Positions 58,991 to 64,000 of a stretch of DNA of 64,000 nucleotides are shown here, in pieces. The stretch spans positions 1,126,001 through 1,190,000 of the forward strand of contig JAINUG010000132.1 of NCBI GenBank assembly GCA_029706075.1, in the 5' to 3' direction. The first letter of the stretch is position 1; every line of letters begins with the position of its first letter. Origin of the DNA: Aldrovandia affinis. Its lineage: Eukaryota > Chordata > Actinopteri > Notacanthiformes > Halosauridae. The notes beneath the pieces were generated by a model. It was not told the origin of the DNA, searched no databases, and was given only the letters and a program-made list of their open reading frames with translations. Position numbers and translations under genes: made by a program.

Positions 58991-59961
58991 CAGTATGTAG
59001 TTGAAATTTGCCCCTCGTTTGTTGTATTTGTTTTTGAGTGCCCCGAGGAAGGGGAATACATGGGATGTTAGCTCAACGAAATCCCTTTTCTTAGTTTTTT
59101 CCCACCCACTCGCACACTGCCACACCTTCCTTAAATGTGTTACTACTTGGACAAATGGGACGATCGAATCAACCCAATTATGAAATGTTTTGTACGTTAG
59201 GGCATTAGCACAACACAGTGGGAGAGAGATACACTGCATTTACACTGAAGCTGCTCCTATGACTGTTGTCATTTCATCTTTTACATTTATTTAGTCAGGT
59301 TGTCTCATTGAGATAAGATACCTGGCCCAAGATAGCAGTAAGTGTGAGCCAATAGAGTTGTGCATGCAAGAAACCTGCATAGACAGTCATTTTACCTGAT
59401 ATTGTATGCATTTGATCTTAACTGTCCAAGCTTATAGCACACCTAATGAGTTCATTTATTATGAGTGATCCACCATCACTGCTTTTCAAAAAAGCACAAA
59501 ATACTGCTGATCATGCCGTCATTATGATTGATTGGCTGCCTGGTATTGTTTGTGTAATGCGCACCGGTCTTGCATATTCACAGGTTTTGAGGTCAATCCT
59601 GTCCCTCCTCACAACCCACAAACCTGGGTTTGGACAGGTGCCAACTTATTATTCCTTTTGTTTTTGTCAGTCACTGCTTTGAAACTGTACTGCCTCTATT
59701 ATTCAACAGAGGTTTTACTGTACTGTCCTGAAAATACTTGTTAACCACCACATTTATTACAGAGCTAAACATATTTAGGCTTAAATGTAACACTTCATTT
59801 CATTATCAGTCCCATTCAGTGAAGACATGCAAAAATAACAATTCTTAGCTGCATCCAGAAACTTTACGCTCATCAAGAAGGGGTTATACTGATAAAGAAA
59901 GCAGCCTTATGCTAGGATGTGTTTTGAGGTTTGTGACGCCATGCATAGCGGGAGACATTAA
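58991..59961. other. Non-coding block
   Basis: No gene. TTTACATTTATTTAGTCAGG at 59281-59300 followed by TTGTCTCATTGAGATAAG is a short piece of a common fish repeat. Confidence 0.55.
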
Positions 59962-60362
59962 TCACTGCTTTATGTTGTCAGTCTTTCCACTGTGGCCTGT
60001 GCGCGTGTGAATGTGTGCGCGTGTGTGTGAACGTGCTGTGTGTGTGTGTGTGTGTGTGAACGGGCTGTTTGTGTGAAGTTGTTGTCCTGTGGGCCGCCTA
60101 TCACGCAAGCTGTTGACTCTCAGAAACTTGCCTTTTGATTTTGTTGTAGCTTTGGGTCTGCCAGACCTCTTCCTGTCAGAGTTTCCAAGTGCCTTTTGAA
60201 AAATGTACATTATTTTTCAGTTGTTGTTGTTTTTTTGTTTTTTTTACCTCTGGCAGTTTATCACTTACCTTTGTACCATTTCAGGTTATTCACTTGACTT
60301 GAACTGCTTAAATTTCAGTAAAAACTGGAAAAAATGGGGTGTTCCAAAACTTTTGACCGGTA

Positions 60363-60365
<3 letters not shown>
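59962..60365 (-). mobile_element. Tc1-like element, 5' half
   Basis: The right end CACTACCGGTCAAAAGTTTT (read on minus) is the terminal repeat, followed by non-coding text that matches 35531-35665. A minus frame from ATG 60210 gives M-Y-I-F-Q-K-A-L-G-N-S-D and RKRSGRPKATTKSKGKFLRV, the start of the transposase DNA-binding region with its G-R-P-K linker. A CA/GT repeat at about 60000-60060 ends the homology. The catalytic part is absent. Confidence 0.82.
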
Positions 60366-60438
<73 letters not shown>

Positions 60439-60441
60439 TCA
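60366..60441. repeat. TA microsatellite at the Tc1 end
   Basis: Long (TA)n with one TGTA break, directly abutting the terminal repeat. Confidence 0.95.
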
Positions 60442-61370
60442 TTTAGTACTTGTAAGAATTCAACAACAGTTCTTGTATCTCAATTCAATTGTACAGTGTT
60501 TTTCAAAAAATCACTCAGTCCACTTTTGTCCAAGGGTCTTGAGTGAGTTTTGGAAAAACACTCTTCAATTCATAGACACGTTGCTTTCTTGTTTATTCAT
60601 CCCATATTGTTTGGTGCACTCTTGACTGTCCGTGAGAGGCAGAGTATCACAGCTGTAAGACAGCTGAACTACGTAGTTGGCAGAGGAGCACTACGCCTGC
60701 ACTGTTTCAGTATCTGTAAGCTGCGGGTGTTATGTGGGTGATATGCACGCCATAAAGTCATCTCAGAAACTGGCGTCCGCAAAACCAATAAATAATGCAT
60801 TTTAATGTTAAATCCTTTTCTGTGGACATTCTCCTGGCAGGCATTGCTCGAGTAGCGCTGAAGCATCGCCGGTATTAGAGGTGGCATCCTCTGCCCATCC
60901 TCGACCTCTGACTTGTGCGGGTTACAAAAAGTCCGAGGCTCTCTGCTCCAGGTGTTCCGCTCGGAAGGCCTGCAGCTCTCCTTGGCACCGGCAGAAAGTG
61001 AGTGATGAGTGCCCTGCAGAGATTTCCTCCGGCTCTTTATCGATTCTGCGCAGGACCTCCCTCCAGCCGAGTGTGCACTTCATAAGAGAGTGTGCGCTCG
61101 ACCACCGGTGCGCTCCTCCGAGCCGGCTGAAGAGCCGCGCCCCATCGCCGGGCCTCATTTGCACAATAATGCATGGCTCGTGTGTCAAGTGGCTCTGCGT
61201 TCCCAGAGACACGCTGGGGGTTTGGGTATTTCAGGCTGTCTGACGCATTGACTAAACTACACTTGGTTCAGGTTGTGCTAGGCTGTATTCCTGGCTCCCT
61301 GCAGTCAACCCGGCACACACAGGGAGTGTGTGTCCGCATTTGGTTGGGAGCGTGATGACTGTACGTTACA
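60442..61370. other. Non-coding block with GC-rich patch
   Basis: 60880-61250 is rich in C and G with several CpGs (GGCCTGCAG, ACCACCGGTGCGCTCCTCCG, GAGCCGGCTGAAGAGCCGCG), unlike the DNA around it. Frames of 96-120 codons run on both strands but have no known motif. It may be a regulatory region or small CpG island 2.4 kb before gpc6. Confidence 0.5.
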
Positions 61371-61568
61371 TTTTACGTTACAGTTTGGCATTTAGCAGAT
61401 GCTCTTATCCGGAGCGACTTATAAGATGTGCATTAATACATGGTAAGATCAATCATAGTCCGCACAAGAGATCTGTGTCGTAATACAGCAATGGCCGTAG
61501 TCATTGACAGCTGCATACCGTGCCTGTAACACAGGGAAGGAAAAGTTTTTTGGGGTTTTTTGGGGGCA
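61371..61568 (-). repeat. LINE 3' end with stem-loop tail
   Basis: GCATTTAGCAGATGCTCTTA and TCCGGAGCGACTTATAAGAT, then GTGCATTAATACATGGTAAG and GCTGCATACCGTGCCTGTAA. Read on minus it ends in the same hairpin tail as 34515-34650; the body matches 27205-27350. Confidence 0.78.
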
Positions 61569-61583
61569 GGGTTAGGGTTAGGG
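61569..61583 (+). repeat. Short telomere-like run
   Basis: GGGTTAGGGTTAGGG, two and a half vertebrate telomere units. Too short to mean more than chance or slippage. Confidence 0.6.
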
Positions 61584-63299
61584 ACAGTCATCAACATAGA
61601 TACATATTACAAAATGCAGTATTAAACATGAAAGCAGTGGTGATGACAGTTATTAGAAATGTACAGCCAGTGTACAGAGACTGTATAGTGCACATTATGT
61701 CCATTATCTCACATAATCACACAATCTGCCTTGAGGATTAAAATTGTGCTCTACTGTATGTTCTCCAGGTGATGGGCGGTCACGTTTATGCCTGCCTTTT
61801 CCATTGAATGACAAAACACTGAAGTGTTACACATAAACTGTAGCAAATGCTGTATATCTGTGTTCTAACATGCAGTCAATGTGTGTTATTTTTGGAGATA
61901 CTGCAGTAGAGCTGCAGCATATCCATACAGAGGAGCGGAACCTAGATCACACACAGAATGATCTCTGTGTAACAAACTTAAGAAAGAGTGTATTCTACTT
62001 CTGCCAGATATGTGTCATTCCATTTGGATTTTCTGTCCTGAGTTGGGAACTCTTTTATAGCCATAATAAGCACAGAGGAATTGCCATTTAGTGGCACTTT
62101 CATAAACTTGCACATGTCTGGTGACATTTTAGTGTCTGGTACTGTATATCTAGGTTGGCAGCAGAATAACACAATTTCACTGATGAAGGCAATATGCTGA
62201 AATGTTTGAACCTTTTAGCCTTTAATTAGCACTTGTTATTGCCCCTCTCAACAATAAAATTTGGCGTGAAAGCACAGCTGTGCCAAAGGGCTTTGGTTGT
62301 CCTCTTGAATGGTTGGTGCCTTCTTTAGAGAATTTTACAGTGATCCGGAGGGTGCTTCTCCAATGAAATCGCCAATCAGGGAAGAGTCCCTCGAGGAAGT
62401 GAGTGGATCGTGAGGAGCAATAAATTACACATGGTTGGCAGAAGCAGGATATTCAGCCCTCTTATATAGTGAAATTATGCCTGGGCGTACGTCAAATGAG
62501 ATGCAGGGAGACGCATTGACTGGAAGGCTGAAAAACAATACATAAAATCCCAAAATGTCCCTACTGGAAACATTAAGGATTAGAATAGTGTGAGTTATGT
62601 TTTATTCTTTCTTTATTTTTTGCGTGGAAAGTTTAATAAATGTATTAAGCTAGGGCATTTATGTTACTTTTTATTTGGAGAAGCAATACTGTATTTGTGT
62701 ACATCTGGCCATATAGTCGAAGTCGTTATTGTTAACTACACCTTAATTTCACTTCAAACACCATGAGGATAGGTGTACCATGACATCATGACCGTGGTGA
62801 TCCTGTAATTGTGTTGAATCCTGTAATTGTGTTGAAGTTTTGAAATGTTTAAACTGAAAATAATCGACCTTGACACATGCATTAGGGTGCATTTGGCACC
62901 TTACAGGGGTTGTATGGTGGCTATGTCATTAGTGATGTCATTTGGGTTATTACATTTCTAATACAAGTTTTTAACCGACAAATCCATAGGTTCATTGTCC
63001 TTGTTTAAAGTCAGAATTGTGCAATTGATATATATATATATATATATATATATATTCTGTATACTCATTTAGGCGAAGACAAACAGAAACATGATTAAAT
63101 GTGTATTTAATACACTGTGTAATTATTTTTTTCATTTTTAAACTCCGATCCAGTCCAACGAACGTGCAAACGAAGGATTTTCTAGCATTGAGCTGAAGCA
63201 ACCGGAGTCTGAGGCAGACTCGACTCAGAGGGAACATCAGTATTATTCCACTCCGTGTTTTGCTGAGCGCTGTGACTCGGTGTCTTGCTAACGTGCAGT
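61584..63299. other. Non-coding flank upstream of gpc6
   Basis: No repeat apart from (TA)n at 63028-63055. No other gene seen. The segment 62330-62520 is unique-looking DNA that could hold regulatory sequence. Confidence 0.55.
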
Positions 63300-63647
63300 G
63301 TGTATATAGTTCTCCCGAAGATTTCAGCTTTCCTCTCGTAGATGGTAATACAGTGTCTGCATGTGCATGAGAGAAGTTGACTGGACATATCGCAGGGCAC
63401 TGCTTCCAAACGCGGATTTACGTAGCTAAACTTGGACTCAAAGCGTGTGTTTTCCCCAGGAAAACGGGAGAGCGCTGTGTTGATCGCAAAGTAAAAGTGC
63501 GATTTCTCATTGATAAAGATTTTGTAATCTGCAGTGGAAGAAAAGTGGAAACTACGGGGCGCTGTATTGTCCACGGATTGTCCGGCCGTCTGGGTTGTTT
63601 AGCGAGGATTCGCCGTCGAACGAACACGGATTAATCGCAGAAGTAAA
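63300..63647 (+). promoter_or_regulatory. gpc6: Putative gpc6 promoter and 5' UTR
   Basis: A TATATAG word at 63303-63309 could act as a TATA box and would place a start site near 63330. From about 63160 the DNA is richer in CpG than the flank (GAGCGCTGTG, TCGTTCG-type words). The stretch runs without interruption into the start codon at 63648, so it could be exon 1 leader. No transcript evidence is available, so start site and leader length are inferred. Confidence 0.45.
63342..63429 (+). promoter_or_regulatory. Two short upstream ORFs in the putative leader
   Basis: ATG 63342 opens 12 codons and stops at 63378-63380. ATG 63361 opens 22 codons and stops at 63427-63429. They overlap in different frames and both end before the glypican start. 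If the leader includes them they could lower translation. They are the only ATGs I found between 63342 and 63648. Confidence 0.4.
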
Positions 63648-63798
63648 ATGTTGAGAATACAAGCCGTGTTTTGCACTTTCTCCGTGCTGTCGCTGTCAGT
63701 TGGAGCTGATCTGAAAGCGCGGAGCTGTGGGGAGGTCAGGCAAGCCTACACCGCTAAAGGCTTCAGCCTCCTTAATGTCCCTCACCAGGAAATCTCAG
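63648..63798 (+). CDS. gpc6: Glypican-6, first coding exon (partial gene)
   Basis: Glypicans are heparan-sulfate proteoglycans tethered to the outer cell surface by GPI; they tune Wnt, Hedgehog, BMP and FGF signalling. The exon encodes 50 residues plus one base. Residues 1-20 form a signal peptide (hydrophobic [14 protein letters not shown], cleavage likely before D21). The mature start [15 protein letters not shown] and [15 protein letters not shown] match the glypican family, with the first conserved cysteine in SCGEVR. The closest remembered relative is GPC6; GPC1 and GPC4 share less. ATG has A at -3. The donor GT at 63799 follows ATCTCAG and splits a glycine codon (phase 1). A fish paralogue (a or b) cannot be told apart from this exon. 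The remaining roughly 500 residues lie outside the window. Confidence 0.9.
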
Positions 63799-64000
63799 GT
63801 AGGTAAAGGATGGAATCTACGATTTTAACGCTAATTCATTCCGTCACTTACTCCGGTGTTGTTCATGGCAAGTCATTTTGATGATGTCTCCGCGTTTCTC
63901 ATTAAGATACTGTGAGAAGATGCGTTTTCATAAAGTATAATCAGAAAAATCGACGGGAAACGCACCCCGGTAGTGACAGGTAGGCAATGCTGAATTGAGA
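63799..64000 (+). other. gpc6: Start of gpc6 intron 1
   Basis: Begins GTAGGTAAAGGATGG. A second GTAAAG four bases downstream could be an alternative donor but would add four bases and shift the frame. No exon is seen before the window ends. In other vertebrates this intron is very long. Confidence 0.8.

Noticed and set aside
60881..61243. Frames of 120 and 96 codons on opposite strands
   Set aside because: Open because the DNA is GC-rich and stop-poor; no motif on either strand.
61569..61583. Interstitial telomere
   Set aside because: Only two and a half TTAGGG units.
63377..63634. 85-codon open frame ending 13 bases before the gpc6 start
   Set aside because: It opens at TTG, has an in-frame stop just upstream and contains no ATG, so it would not be translated from AUG. 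It is 5' flank or leader.
1..64000. miR-17-92 type microRNA cluster, expected near gpc5
   Set aside because: I looked for AAAGTGCTTACAGTGCAGG-type and TATTGCACTTGTCCC-type seeds and saw none in this window.

Overview
The window is nuclear DNA of a bony fish, most likely a teleost. The evidence is one spliced vertebrate exon with a GT donor, plus repeats typical of teleosts: tRNA-derived V-SINEs, many Tc1/mariner-like fragments, hAT-type foldback MITEs, solo LTRs, L2/CR1-type LINE remnants and long CA and TA microsatellites. No operons, ribosome binding sites, CRISPR or bacterial features are present. The exact clade cannot be read from this sequence.

The only protein-coding gene I can support is at the far right end. 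Positions 63648-63798 (+) are the first coding exon of a glypican, best matched to glypican-6 (gpc6). It encodes a signal peptide and the conserved [15 protein letters not shown] start of the mature core protein, and it ends at a phase-1 splice donor. A plausible promoter and 5' UTR with two short upstream ORFs lie at 63300-63647, and intron 1 runs off the window. In other vertebrates gpc5 lies upstream of gpc6 on the same strand with a long gap, so the remaining 63 kb fits a gene-poor gpc5-gpc6 spacer. That placement is an inference.

Region by region: 1-8450 is mostly unique DNA with one SINE and a hairpin. 8461-14650 is a repeat cluster: microsatellite, LINE 3' region with a 46-bp minisatellite, Tc1 remnant, 1.4-kb hAT-like element, a 205-bp hAT MITE with 8-bp target duplications, a V-SINE and a LINE remnant. 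15100-31550 is mostly unique and holds a 435-bp foldback element with repeated GACTTAGGC, a full-length SINE, a nearly complete Tc1 relic and a solo LTR with 5-bp target duplications. 31555-45200 is dense in SINEs and Tc1 pieces, with a 28-bp CCAAT-box array and a reading frame fusing a transposase fragment to a LINE tail. 46985-53760 holds a 1.5-kb LINE relic, other LINE pieces and SINEs. 55200-61600 holds two more Tc1 relics, one split by a foldback element, and a GC-rich patch. 61600-63300 is quiet DNA leading to the gpc6 promoter.

I found no convincing new multi-gene system. The best candidates for something undescribed are the GACTTAGGC foldback element (16039-16473), the CCAAT array (39004-39160) and the hairpin at 5536-5643. 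Most other open reading frames are chance frames or pieces of repeats, and many start at non-ATG codons.
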